NCBI GenBank assembly: GCA_019096065.1 | Contig: JAGUCH010000009.1 | Location: 4,784,001-4,848,000, forward strand | Reading direction: 5' to 3' | DNA from: Paracyclopina nana | Taxonomy: Eukaryota; Arthropoda; Copepoda; Cyclopoida; Cyclopettidae | Length of the DNA stretch: 64,000 nucleotides | Shown here: in pieces, positions 1 through 11,390 of the stretch | Layout of the letters: each line of letters opens with the position of its first letter | Position numbering within the stretch: position 1 is the first letter of the stretch | Notes under the pieces: generated by a model | Seen by the model: only the letters and a program-made list of their open reading frames with translations | The model's database searches: none | What the model was told of the DNA's origin: nothing | Made by a program: the position numbers and the translations under genes

Positions 1-283
1 GGTACATCTAGGATTGTGACTTTATTACTGGCGTCCCCATTTCCTCTCGTTTCCTTGATTACGTATGAAATGTGTACCATTTTCAAAATGTCGACTAGAC
101 GAAGTTTTTGCAGAAAATAGGCAGCAAAAAGAGGCCATTTCTTGAACCATGAAGCAGATTTGGTACTGTATATACCAAGTAAATGATGGTGCTTTCTAAT
201 TGACTACGACGCATACGCTGAGAACTCTGTTTTTCTTCGCCTGGCACAAATCTGAGTGAATTTGGCAAGAGAACTTTTCCTAC

Positions 284-550
284 CTGACTCCATTGTGCAC
301 CAAGTCAGTTTGAGGCTGTGGAGGCTCCTTCAGGTGCTGCTTGAGGTCGGCCATGACTTGGTCTCCATTGACTTTGAGGATGTTTGAGGTCGGAGGAGAT
401 GTCATACTCGGCGAAATTTTGCCAGCTAAGGCATTTAAAGCAGAGATGCTCGAGTTTATCATATCCATCTTGTTGTTGTGACTTTCTTTCCGTCGTGGTC
501 GGGTTTGAAGCTCTAGTCAGAAGATGGTGATGTCGCCATCTTGCCTGCAA
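284..550 (-). CDS. First coding exon of an unrecognised gene, continuing beyond the left edge
   Basis: Reading on the minus strand, an intron ends in TTTGCAG near 551. A short 5' leader follows, then an ATG at 468 opens 61 codons that stop at a CAG|GTAGG splice donor at 284/283. The peptide begins MDMINSSISALNALAGK and is rich in Ser, Pro and Asn, with no signal peptide, membrane segment or domain that I recognise. The leader carries an earlier ATG followed by an eight-codon reading frame that closes with TAG before the main ATG, so translation may be tuned by an upstream ORF. The rest of the gene would lie left of position 1. That it is an exon is inferred from the two splice sites and the coding texture; the product is unknown. 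Confidence 0.45.
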
Positions 551-3245
551 AGGTGATCACAAAGTGTTATTGTTATTGTCAGCAGGAAATTGGGTTTTCA
601 AAGCATTACAGAGATAAAATATTGAATGGACCTACTTGGTGGAATACATAATTTTTCAAGAATTCACTTTTTCGAGGCCGTTTTGCTTCCCCTCGTAATT
701 TTTTGTAAAAAACAATTTGTAGTATGTACAAATCGTCCAACTTTGTAATGAGACTCGATTGTCAGCTCCCAACAAACAAAACTGAAAAGGAAGTTTGATT
801 GCAGAGGTTGCCTCTCATCAAGATTTTCATGATCGAGTCATTCATTGAGGGCTTTCACTTTTGCGTTGCGGAAGAAAACTGTATTAATTAGGGGGTGCTG
901 TCAAAGCCATTGGCCAAAAGCAGTGCACAAACAACACTCGTCGTGATTTTCCCCTTCACTATGTATATTCGTATAAATAGTATGTAGCTTCCAATTTTGT
1001 GATTGGTGTCCCTTGGGAGTGTCTCCTGTCAGAGAGTCAGAAGTGACAAAGGCTTTCAATTTAGTGGTAGTATCTATATAAATACTACACAGCACAAAAG
1101 CCATTGCAGTTTTGCATGTCGATCCAACAAACATAATTGTCATTTCTCGTGCTGCTGATCAAGTTTTATAATGTGCACTCTATACAGCAGCTCGCTCTTT
1201 GTTGTTTTGGAAGACTTTGTAACTTGGAAAATGGCTTTTGAGCACGATATCTATGTTGTTTCAGCTAGCATTACGACATTGCTCCTGGCTTCGAAATACT
1301 AGCAGTACTACTATATACATTTTCATATTTGTCCATAAGTGCAAACTTTGTTGTACGGTATTTTTTTGCTTCCGAAATGAAACAATTTTCAGTTTGCACT
1401 TTTTAATGTGGGCAATGGAATCCAGGCTATCAAATATGTATATAAGAAAGGCCCAATGTTTTGTGAGAAAATCTCATGTGTGTGGAAACGAAGCTTGGAA
1501 ATGGCAAATCGATGGCTGTAGAGTATCTACCGGCCTTTCGCCTTCCATCAGCTTCTTCCCCTTTTTTCTATACAGCCCTCGACTGGTTTGCCAACTTCAA
1601 ATCCCTCTGGCCTTTTTGGCCTTTCTTTCTCCTTTTGTGATCCCATTTGGAAGAAAGTGTGGGTGGCTCATTCACATGCAATCAGGCAATTTCCAATCGC
1701 GATCCAGCGCTCAAGTTTTGCACTCCAGGACATGAATTCCAATGTTACATTAGCGTTTCACACAATATTGATATAAAATCATAAAGCAAAGTTGGACGTA
1801 TTAACTATTGAGCAGAATTGCTCATTTTGCCGTTCAGTGTGTGGCTACGAAACAATCGAGCAAAGAATCGTCAAGTGTCAACTTCGCAACAACTCGATAG
1901 ATGAACGCCACATGAAAGACTAGGATCTTATGCCAAAAAAAGTTCCCTTCCGGCCGGAAATGACGCCTACTACCCCGGCCTGCCATTTTTTGTTGATCCA
2001 CCTTTTGGAATTGTTTCTTGAGCCTGTAGTCTATCTATATAGTAAATGTAATGGGCAAAAAAGCCACATCATTATGCCAACACATACGATGGTAATCCGA
2101 TCTCATCAGTATCATATGGTACACCAAAATACTGCTTACTACACACGTAGGCGTAGTATTTTAACGAGCTATGCGCGCTCTTCTGGCGCCATAATTAGCG
2201 TTTTCAATATTTCCACCCAGAATCGGGGTTGGCATATCGTTTTGACATAAAACGTCGTTTTATAGCCAATCTAGCCATAAAAAGCTGCGTGGAGTAATAG
2301 GCAGCAGAAAAACGTCTACGATAGCAGGATTTGTTTGCAATAACACTTCTTGGCAATCATCAGCACAGCTTTCCTTGGTAGCGACACATTTATTGTAAAA
2401 TATGTGGCCCTTTTTCAAATAGGGGGGAAAAGGGAGAACTGTTTGCCAAATCCATGATTTTGGCAATTAAAATACATGCCAGCTGATCTGGTATTTTTCA
2501 ATATTATACCATGGATCATAATTGCCCCCTGCTGTGCCAACGCTGAGCAGTAATACAACAATTGCATGATTGCACCAAAGTAAGATTTTGTATCATTATT
2601 ACTATACCCCTCCTGTCTGTCATTTAGACAGTCCCACCAAAAACAGCTTGCAATATAATAATTATTGACTTTCTTCCATCTAGCAAGAATGCCCGATTGT
2701 TGTAAAAATGCTAAATTACTCACAGATTTCTGCTTTGTCGTTGTTCAGTTCAGCTGACTCGAAAATAGTGAAGTTACGAGTAGTCTGCTGATTGACAAAC
2801 TTAAGCAAATAAAGAGTGAGATATGGGGACGACTGTGTACAACTTGCACACAGTCCCACATAGCTCTTCAGCTTCCTGCTGATATTGCACACTCTGCTGA
2901 TAATGAAAAAAAGTCCCTATTCATCACAAAATGGGAAAATCTAGTGCAATTTAGCTAAGTTTTAGTCGCAGCCATAAATGATGTGTTGAGGGAATAAAGA
3001 GGTCTCAAATTTGGATTTCCCATCTATTGAATGTTTTTGGCACTTTGGTTGAATTTTAGCTAATCTGGTAGCCCTGCAATTCGACTTACACGAACTGCAT
3101 ATAAAGAATTACCTTTTCATTCCAATAATTCATGACTATTTATTTTTACTCAGATAAAAAATCTAGCAATGGAATTGGCAAGTTTTCACCAATTTGGTGA
3201 GCAACAAGCTCAAAGTTAATAACGAAAATCAGCTTTTTTTGTCTG
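551..3245. other. Gene-poor AT-rich stretch
   Basis: I see no supported gene here. Open frames (for example 1238-1735 on plus) have AT-rich low-complexity translations, no splice context and no family resemblance. Part may be the first intron and promoter of the minus-strand gene whose exon ends at 550. From about 3247 the right half of a palindromic MITE begins. Confidence 0.6.
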
Positions 3246-3335
3246 GAGGTTATACTTGACTTAGCATTGACAGGTCACAGCTAGCTCGCGCGCTCAGCTC
3301 GAGCTGACTTAACTGGTTTACTATTTTAGTCAATA

Positions 3336-3487
3336 GCCCGGTTCCAACAAGGAAAATCAGCATAGTATAGTACGGTAAACCAGTTAAGTCAGGTTGAGCT
3401 GAGCGCGCGAGCTAGCTGTGACCTGACTATGCTAAAAAGTCAAGTTACGTCTCCTGACTTTGCTGATTTTCCTTGTTGGAACCGGGC
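3336..3487. repeat. Palindromic MITE, GCCCGGTTCCAAC family, copy 1
   Basis: A 152-bp near-complete palindrome with ends GCCCGGTTCCAACAAGG and its reverse complement; the interior contains the self-complementary stretch GAGCTGAGCGCGCGAGCTAG. The flanks are TA on the left and TT on the right. A truncated half copy lies directly to the left (about 3247-3335). It has no coding capacity. This copy gives the expected length used to validate the split copy at 21,897/36,044. Confidence 0.85.
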
Positions 3488-3492
3488 TTATA

Positions 3493-3644
3493 GCCCGGTT
3501 CCAACACGGGATATCAGCATAGTGCAATACGGTAAACCAGTTAAGTCAGGTCGAGCTGAGCGCGCGAGCTAGCTGTGACCTGACTTTGCTAAAAAGTCAA
3601 GTTACGTCTCTTGACTATGCTGATATCCCGTGTTGGAACCGGGC
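3493..3644. repeat. Palindromic MITE, GCCCGGTTCCAAC family, copy 2
   Basis: A second 152-bp copy only 5 bp from copy 1, with the same orientation-free palindromic structure. It differs in the arms (GGATATCAGC in place of GGAAAATCAGC) on both sides, so both arms changed together. It is flanked by TA on each side. Confidence 0.85.
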
Positions 3645-4141
3645 TATGCTGATATTTCTTGGTGGAAATGGGCTGAAAACCTTCTATATATCTAGGTACA
3701 TAGCATATTTATGCTGTATTATGGAGCAGGTGAGTAGGGCCTGCTCTCGATCGTGGAATGCAAATGCTTGAAGCCGTGTGTGGCGTGTGATCACCAATTA
3801 TTCGGTTACATTTCTCCCTTGGGACTGGGAAGAGCAGCAGCGGCACATAGCATCAACACATAAACATGGCTATGCCATTATATCATACAGTGAAGTAGCG
3901 TGGAATAGCAGCCAATCCTTCATTGCTTGGCAGCCGCAAACACCCAACCACTCAGCAAACAATGCACTTCTTCTCAACAAAGTGACTGACCCAAGACAGA
4001 GTTGTTGTTTACATTAGCATAAACGCGAGGATGTCATGAGATCAGCTGATTTGTGTAATGACTCTATTGTATGAAGAGACACTTGCCAACTCGAGCATGG
4101 CAAACAGGCCAAAAAGCGTAATGGCTTTGAAACAAACTCAT

Positions 4142-4288
4142 TGGCTCATTATCTTCCGCATCTTTGATCGTGGCTTGGTTGCGGTTGTTATCGGTTCTTA
4201 TTTACTGACGAGGTTGCGATGTCAGTAAATAAGAAGCGATAACAACCGTAACCAAGTCACGATCAAAGACGCGGAAGATAATGAGCCA
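4142..4288. repeat. Palindromic hairpin MITE, TGGCTCATTATCTTCC family
   Basis: A 147-bp sequence whose two halves are almost perfect reverse complements, centred near 4213. No coding capacity. A second copy at 21,358-21,893 is interrupted by another MITE. Confidence 0.8.
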
Positions 4289-4781
4289 TTATCTTGATCT
4301 ATGTTCAGCTGCCTATTATTACAGGTACCTTTGGGTTAAATATCAATACTAAACTGACCCACCCATCTTTATGCTATGAAAGGATTAATTACTACGCAGT
4401 TAAGGCCAGTTTTGGCTAAGAAGAAATGCGCAAAAGTTGACTGAAATGGCGTTCGCAATTGTACGTAATATGGAGCAGGTGAGATGGGCCGCTGGTTCCA
4501 TTTCAGCCTATTTAGTGAGGCTTCTCCTCAATTTCGATGGGAAATGTACATGAGCTTGCATAAGTAAACTCCTCTTTCATATAGCACAACAGTTGGAAAT
4601 GCAAGCATACAGTATATAGTAGAGTGCTGTGCAATGCTAAATTGGGGTGTTTCCAAGCTCTCATATTAAATGATGACTCTACTGCAAACAACAGCGCATT
4701 TTCGGACCCCACCACTAGTTGATGTGGTGTAGTGTAGCATAACTAGTTGCCTTGACTACACCATCAGCAGCAGACATAACA

Positions 4782-5174
4782 GGGCGATCCCATATTCGAA
4801 TTTTTAGTCAAGTTACGTTGCTAAAATAGCAACCTTACTTGATCAGTTAAGTTCAGCTTGTTCTAGCCAAGTTCGCTTCGTTTTAGCAATGTTCAGTTGA
4901 CCGCTGAGCTGACACGCCAACGCGTTGTACATCAGCAGCTGATGAGCAAAGTTAGCTTGGCTCAATGAAGCCATCCTCAGTTACTATGCAGATACGAACA
5001 CTGTTTGTAGCTAAGTCCAGTTCGGCAACTTAACTTAGCTTAGCAAGCAAGCTACTACTACATAAAATTAAGCTAAGTTAAGTTCTACCTACATAAATAT
5101 CTGGGAACGGAACTGAACTGAACTTAACTTTTTTCCTAACTTAACTTGACTAACAGGTCAATATGGGAACGCCC
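4782..5174. repeat. MITE, GGGCGATCCCATA family
   Basis: About 393 bp with inverted ends GGGCGATCCCATAT / ATATGGGAACGCCC and internal AAGTTCAGCT-type repeats. Related copies are at 37,929-38,320 and, broken, at about 39,132-40,855. The right flank is TAA. Confidence 0.75.
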
Positions 5175-6347
5175 TAACAACAGCAGCTCTCAGCTACAGC
5201 TAATTCTCAGCTGCTTTAAACTACTCAAAACTTGCGAGCTGAGGCAAGTAATGACTCTTTCCCTCGTCTCATATACCTCCAACTTAGGCCCTGATCACGT
5301 GATCAATATTGTGGCCAGAACACTGCAAAATCACTTTTTCAGACTGAAAATTAGCCTATGCATGCCAAAATAATGGCTCATACTATTCTGACATGCTTTG
5401 TTTTCCTGGCAGCCTGGATTTTCTCGCGATCTTGTTTACATGCAGGCTGAGATGAGGCTCAAACTGAGAAAGTTTCCTTAATGTCACAATTTTAGTAGCA
5501 ACAAGTTGGTGTTGCACGTCAAACAGCGTTATACTAATGTCTGCCTAAGCAGGTATTATCGCGATGTAGCTGTATATATGAGTCAGGTGCACAGTTCAAG
5601 ATCAAATTCCAAGCACTTACGTTGTACAGAGGTGTGTAATTGTTGAACTACAGCGTTTTTCAGCACTGATTGATAAATATCCTTTTCAGCTCGGGTTCAA
5701 GCACAATTTCGGGTCTGAAAATGGGTATTTTGTTTATATAAAGATGCACAGTCGCGTCTTCTCGCGCGCGACTCCCCAAAACAACTGAAGTAATAATGTG
5801 TATCAAGAGCGACCTCGAGTTGTTCGACGACGACTACGACTACGAGGCTGCCTTCAGCTGATTCTCGTCGAGAGAGCTGGATGACCGGTTTTTTGCCCGC
5901 TATTTGCGCTGTAAGGCGCAAGGGCGCGCGAAACTCGCGATAATGTACGCGAAACTCGCAAGATGTCTGCCAGCTCCCTTGGGAGCATTTTTTGAGCAAA
6001 TGCAAAACCATTTATTTCTGCTTTGATTGCGAAAACTGCTTGCAGTTTTTGAGATATCCATCGATTACATGAATGAATTGCTTGCTTTCAGCCGAGAAGG
6101 AAACGAGTTTTACAACTCTTGCAGTATCACATTTGAGGAGCTCTTTGATTAGGGAAGGTAACACGAGGAGCTCGTTTCCTCTAATGAATTCAGACTTTAG
6201 CTTCACTTGATACACGCCAAAGGGATTTGTTGAACTATTGCTATATAGCTAACCTGATTAGATAAGCTGTCGTCGCCCACCATCGCTGTACTGAGATTTG
6301 AGCGGAGCGAGGCCAGCTGGCGAAGGCGAAGATAACAAGGCACTCTA
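5175..6347. other. Intergenic, no supported gene
   Basis: Contains a somewhat GC-rich patch (about 5,750-6,010) with an antisense open frame whose translation (Arg-rich, a run of Val) resembles no family and has no splice signals I can defend. Confidence 0.5.
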
Positions 6348-6604
6348 GGCCGTTCTCATGTTGCCAGAAATAGCTAAGCTAAGGTAGGTAAGCAAACGCT
6401 CAATATGTATGGCAAAGCAGCTGCTTTTTGTGAATGTTGAGCGAAATAACTGGTTTTCGCTGGGTAATTTCGCTCAACATTCACAAAAAGCAGCTGCTTT
6501 GCCATACATATTGAGCGTTTGAGCTGCTTTGCTTAGCTATTTTTACCTTAGCTTAGCTATTTTTACCTTAGCTTGGCTTTTTACGACAATTTATGAGAAC
6601 GGCC
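6348..6604. repeat. Palindromic MITE, GGCCGTTCTCAT family
   Basis: Inverted ends GGCCGTTCTCATGTTGCC / TTATGAGAACGGCC enclose a long hairpin (AGCAGCTGCTTTTTGTGAATG and its complement). Other copies: 16,569-16,732 and 52,382-52,781; remnants near 6,790-6,880 and 34,731-34,812. Confidence 0.8.
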
Positions 6605-6611
6605 TTTAGTT

Positions 6612-6751
6612 TAGTAAGGTGTTAAGTCAGGTCGAGCTGAGTTCTTGAGCTAGTTGTGACTAAAGAGACTGTAATAGTTGTGACCTGACTATAATGCTAA
6701 AAAGTCAAGTTAAGCCTCCTGACTAATCTGATTTTTCTTGTTGGAACAAGG
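6612..6751. repeat. Degenerate GCCCGGTTCCAAC-family MITE
   Basis: Diverged copy that retains the central GTCAGGTCGAGCTGAG block and a right end TTGTTGGAACAAGGCT. It lies just downstream of the GGCCGTTCTCAT MITE. Confidence 0.65.
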
Positions 6752-7115
6752 CTCATGGCTTTGTTCAGTTGCTTACAAAAATCGATATTTTTAGGCCAAT
6801 TAACAATAGCTAAATGTTGAGCCTTTGCTTAGCTTTTTTACCTTAGCTTAGCTTTTTCCGGCAATATGAGAACAGCCTACTGAAGTGCTCAAATAATCTG
6901 AGACGGTGGCGCACGGATACCTAGCTAGTTTATAAACTTTATCATCGTAGGAATCAATGCAATTAACTCGTTTCTCCACTACTTTAAATATCAAGGCCAA
7001 TGCGGATCTTGAATGTACTAGTTGGCGCATTACATTTGACACTAGCTTTTTTGCAAGTTGTGCAGCATTTTTGAATCGGTCAAATCGCGCCTCATATTCT
7101 ATACAACTACATTAA

Positions 7116-7524
7116 AGTCCTGTTCATGTACGCCCCAAACTCTTTAGGAAAATTCACGAAAAACACCTCAAGGAAAGGAGAAAAATTGTCTTATGACAAG
7201 CGCCAGCTGATACTAAAAAATCAGATCAACTTTAAGCCAACTTGAAAGTAAACAAATCTAATTTTTGCTATTTTAAGTGCTCGACAATATAGTCCTCTTC
7301 AGCTAAATCTATTGTCAAATGTCATCTTTTATCAAAGAAACGTGATGAAAGATAGTTTGATTTGAAATATGCTGAAAACCACAAGACAAAATAGCAAAAA
7401 ATGCCATTGAAAACGCTGCTCGGCCCCAAGTTGAACTCGTAGAGTGGCAGTCAGCAACGGATTCACTTTTCCTTAAGACAATTTTTTCCCTATCTTAAGT
7501 CATTCTTAATACATGAACAGGGCA
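7116..7524. repeat. MITE, TGYCCTGTTCATGTA family
   Basis: About 409 bp, beginning TCCTGTTCATGTACGCCCC and ending CATGAACAGGGCA. A close copy at 56,919-57,329 has a demonstrable TTA target duplication. No coding capacity. Confidence 0.8.
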
Positions 7525-9904
7525 TAAAATCCTCCTGTCCTGAAATGGGCTTATCAGCAGTTTCTTAAAGAAGTGCATTTCTTAGCATATGAAGCAAGCC
7601 GAGTCGTTTTCGTGCAGCATTTTAAGCCTTCTGCAAAAGTGCTCTAATGTGGCGTTCATCTGCACCAAAACTGCATGAAGCCCTACGAGATTTTGGGTTT
7701 TATTTTTAAATGCAGTTTTCACGTAGAATAATACTGTTTCTATATTTTTAATTTTTAACAAACTTTCGGATGCGGATTTGAACATTTTGACTTGCTCTTC
7801 ACTTTTTGATCGACCACAACAAGAACAGCTAAACACAGCCTTAAAAAAAGTTGTTTTTAGTCGAGATTTTTATGGGCAATGCACATGAGCACCGCATAAA
7901 CAACATTGCGTTTACGTACTACTACTACTACATGAAAGTGAAGACTTTATAGTTCATAGTGTAGCAATTGCTCTTATTATAGTATAGAATTTGTTGACAA
8001 GCTGACCCAAGAAACATCTTTGAAATATCTTCTACTCCTACTCAAGGGAAAGAATGCAATTTCGGCAGTTGTTGCCCCTCTCATCTCTTTTTTTCCAGGG
8101 AGGAAAAGCTCCTAGCCTAATGGGCATACTTAGGGAAAAAGGCCCTACTCATGTACTGACACCAGATAACCGCTATGCATAAAGATATTTCGAGAATGGC
8201 ATGATATCATCTCTTTTTACTAGGACAGCCATAAAAATAATAAAAGCATAATGTGGTGGACTCGTATTATATGGTATTTTCTGGTACATTTCAGATTATC
8301 TTTATTACGTTTCCTGCATTTATAGAACTTTCAAGATGACGAGGGTGCAATGTAGTGGTCAAATTTGAGCAGAAAGTCAACGTGATGCCAAGAATTTTTG
8401 CACACTCGAAGATAGGATTCCTCCTACAATGACAATAATGCGGTGATCATCTGCAAATCCACACATAATTCTTAAATATTTCGTGTTAACCAAAAAACAA
8501 ATACGAACATGAGAAGGCTATCGATATAATCTATCATTCAAATTGCTGCTCTTGCCTGAATTACTTCACATATTTAAGACTTTTATCGTAATTTGAAATA
8601 GATGAGCGCCACATGATCTCAGTTCTCAATTGCAAATTGATGACGTGGCTTTGGTTCCGGGGCACTCACACAAAACCGCAAAGAATAAGATATGCTCATA
8701 AAGTAAGAGCTAGCTTTCTAATTTGTTGTGTGTCACCCCATATTTTTCTGCAGCAATTTGAGCGTGAAAAAACAAATCTGAGCTTCACTTACCGGCTTAG
8801 AATAGTAGAACAAATTCGGTGTGCTTACACTGTTATTATTACACTCACTAAATATAGAGGTGTTTTCGCAACAAAAACACTGGAATACGACCCTCGCTTC
8901 GATGTTCGCTGGAGCTGGCAACTTGATAACTGCAATCAATTCGCAGATTTTCCCAAATCGGTGGGCGTTTTAGCATTAGGCTGCGAGCACTGTAGCTGTT
9001 GGGGTAGAAGTGCAAACAACTAGTCTCTAATGGGTCTTATCAGAATGAGCCGAGGCCGACCTGACGAAAATGAGATAGCAACGCCTACTACCATCATCAT
9101 TGTTTACAGTGTAGACTGTAGATCACACATAGTACACTATTAAAAGCTGAACAAAAAATTGCAGAGTGCAGACTCGTTTCATTTCTAAGCTGGCAGTCCG
9201 TAATGAAAAAGTGAAAGCATCTTATCATTGTTTTAAGGCTTTTTAGTGGATTGTAGAGAATGTAGCCAAGGTTGCGAGAAAAATTGCATACTCATAATTG
9301 TTTACAGTGTGAGGGCACAGTTACAGTGTAATAAAAGGCTCGGAAAGGCAACAAAGTTAGGGGAAGACATGTGTCATTTCTGAGTTCGCAACACGTAATG
9401 AAAAAGTGAAAGCATCTTGTTTTTGAGGCTTTTTCTGGGGAGTATTGAAAGAATGCAGCAAAGGTTGCGAGGAAAAAGGGACGCGCTTAGCGGCGGGTGA
9501 ACTTAACAACCCGGAATGTCCCGAAGTATCTTTCTATATTCCATAAAGTTGGATAAGCTTTTTGCTGGTGAAATATCAAAAGAGGCTTTAAATTTATGTC
9601 CTTAAGTAATAGCCTCAAGTAACAACATACATGTATTAACGCAACTTTATCGTTCCTATCACAAAACCTCTGACAAATAATTACGTAGTAAAACTTTTTT
9701 GGAATGAATTTTCTCTACTGATAACCGAAAATCCCTGGTTAGGTTTCAACTTCCAAACAGTTCTCAGTTTATTTCTCTACCAAGACTAGCATATAATAGG
9801 GAAAACGAAATGTAAACAAATACATTGGGAAAAAAATCACCTGGCGAATTTATTTCCCAGAGCTTTTTTGGTAGCTTGTCAAGATCGGGGATTTGCGGTA
9901 GTCT
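7525..9904. other. Intergenic, no supported gene
   Basis: Several open frames exist (for example 8613-9023 on plus) but none shows domain, signal or splice evidence. Two similar ~160-bp blocks around 9,120-9,260 and 9,300-9,470 (TGTTTACAGTGT, AATGAAAAAGTGAAAGCATCTT) look like a diverged tandem duplication. Confidence 0.5.
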
Positions 9905-10190
9905 GCCTGTGAAGTAGAGGCTTCAACTTGTAGTCTTGAGCAGCCTCAAATCGTAGTCTTGAGCGAACACAATTGGTAGTCTTGAGCAGCCACAATTTGC
10001 AATTTGAACATATATTTGAACTCATATTGCCTCTTTGGGCGGCCTCAATAGGTAGTCTTGAGCAGCCTCAATAGGTAGGCTTGAGCTTGAGTGGCCTCAT
10101 TTCGTTGTCTAGAGCAGCCTCAATTGGTAGTCTTGAGCAGAGTGGCCTCAATTTGCAATTTTATTAAATTGCAGCTACCTCAATTTGTAA
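9905..10190. repeat. Degenerate ~20-bp tandem repeat (CCTCAATTGGTAGTCTTGAG)
   Basis: About ten imperfect units of the type GCCTCAATTTGTAGTCTTGA. The same unit occurs in the opposite orientation at 48,905-49,380. Confidence 0.75.
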
Positions 10191-11390
10191 TCATGACCGG
10201 CCCAACACATGTTAAAAATGCGCAATGGCGTCAATCAGCTCAGCTGAGAGTTGGCATTTAGCTGGAAGCCACAAAGCTTGCGCGAGTCAACTTTGGTCAC
10301 TTAATGATGGATCAAAAAAGAAGGTCGAGCTTTTCTTGGAATTTCAACTAACCTGGGATTTTCGGTTACTGTTAGAGAAAATTGAATCCCTACCACCCTC
10401 AGCAAAAGTTAGACCCCAAGGAGAATCCCTGAGAGGTCGGGAAAAATTTGAGAACCGAGCAACTATTTTTCATCCGAGCGCAGCGAGGAAATGAAAAATG
10501 TGCAAGGCGCTAGGGAACTATTATTCCCGGATACATGTAAATTTTCAGTTGGTGGAAGTGATCTTAAAAATTCCTAGACAGGATTCAAATCATGCTGCGT
10601 TAATCCTGAAATACCGCAAGAAATGTTGCGCGCATGAATTGAGGGGGCAAGAATTCGTGAGACTCCCTGCCCAGCTAGAGAGTGGATGATATGTTTGGAT
10701 TTCTCTATTTGCACACAATGTAAAAAGAAGTCTTTCTTATAAAACCCCTGGAGTAAGTCAGGATTGGAAAAGGCAGAACTTCATGGTATCCGAATAGGAT
10801 TGAACACACAATTGCTCCTTTATTAATATACTTCTTACTGAAGAGTTGCCATTCTTCGTTTTTAATATGCTACGTTGGAAATCAGGAACCATCATTTATT
10901 TGAATTTGTTTCAGGTAGTTATGATATGAAAACTAAAATTGAAAAAAAAACCAAATTTGTAATGAAACCATTTTGTTTCAGCCCTGAAATGATCATTTTA
11001 ATATTCACAATGGAAATGCTTGCAAAATGAACAATTTTTCAAAGATGCTTGGTTTTTTTGAGCCGCCTTGTAAATAGGCCTTTAATGAGGTGTTCATCTA
11101 CGTCATCTTATGATTTCAAGATTCCGCCATTTTCGTTCTTAGGAATATGATTTGACCTATCTTGGATTTGACATTGAAATTCTAAAAGGAATTAAAAATT
11201 CAACTTCTGAGCATCTGCACCACTTCTAAGTTCAGTACCAAAGTTATTTGCCAATGGAAAAAAGGTGCTATGGATTTTCCTATCCATGATAGATGAACAC
11301 CACATCAAATGGATGCTAGGACACTTGCGCTCCTTGGCATGCCAGAAAAACTCAGTTCAGCGAGTGCTCAGGAGAAACTCGCTCTCAGAA
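10191..11390. other. Intergenic/promoter side of the Ly6-EB-FAMeT gene
   Basis: Positions about 10,325-10,500 are a dispersed repeat that recurs reverse-complemented at about 19,170-19,345. The remainder is AT-rich and holds no supported gene. The promoter and 5' UTR of the plus-strand gene starting at 11,391 should lie in its right part, but I see no clear core promoter element. Confidence 0.45.

Noticed and set aside
1238..1735. 165-codon plus-strand frame
   Set aside because: AT-rich, Phe/Cys-rich translation without domain, signal peptide logic or splice context; probably chance.
8613..9023. 136-codon plus-strand frame
   Set aside because: No similarity, no supporting signals, lies in repeat-rich intergenic DNA.
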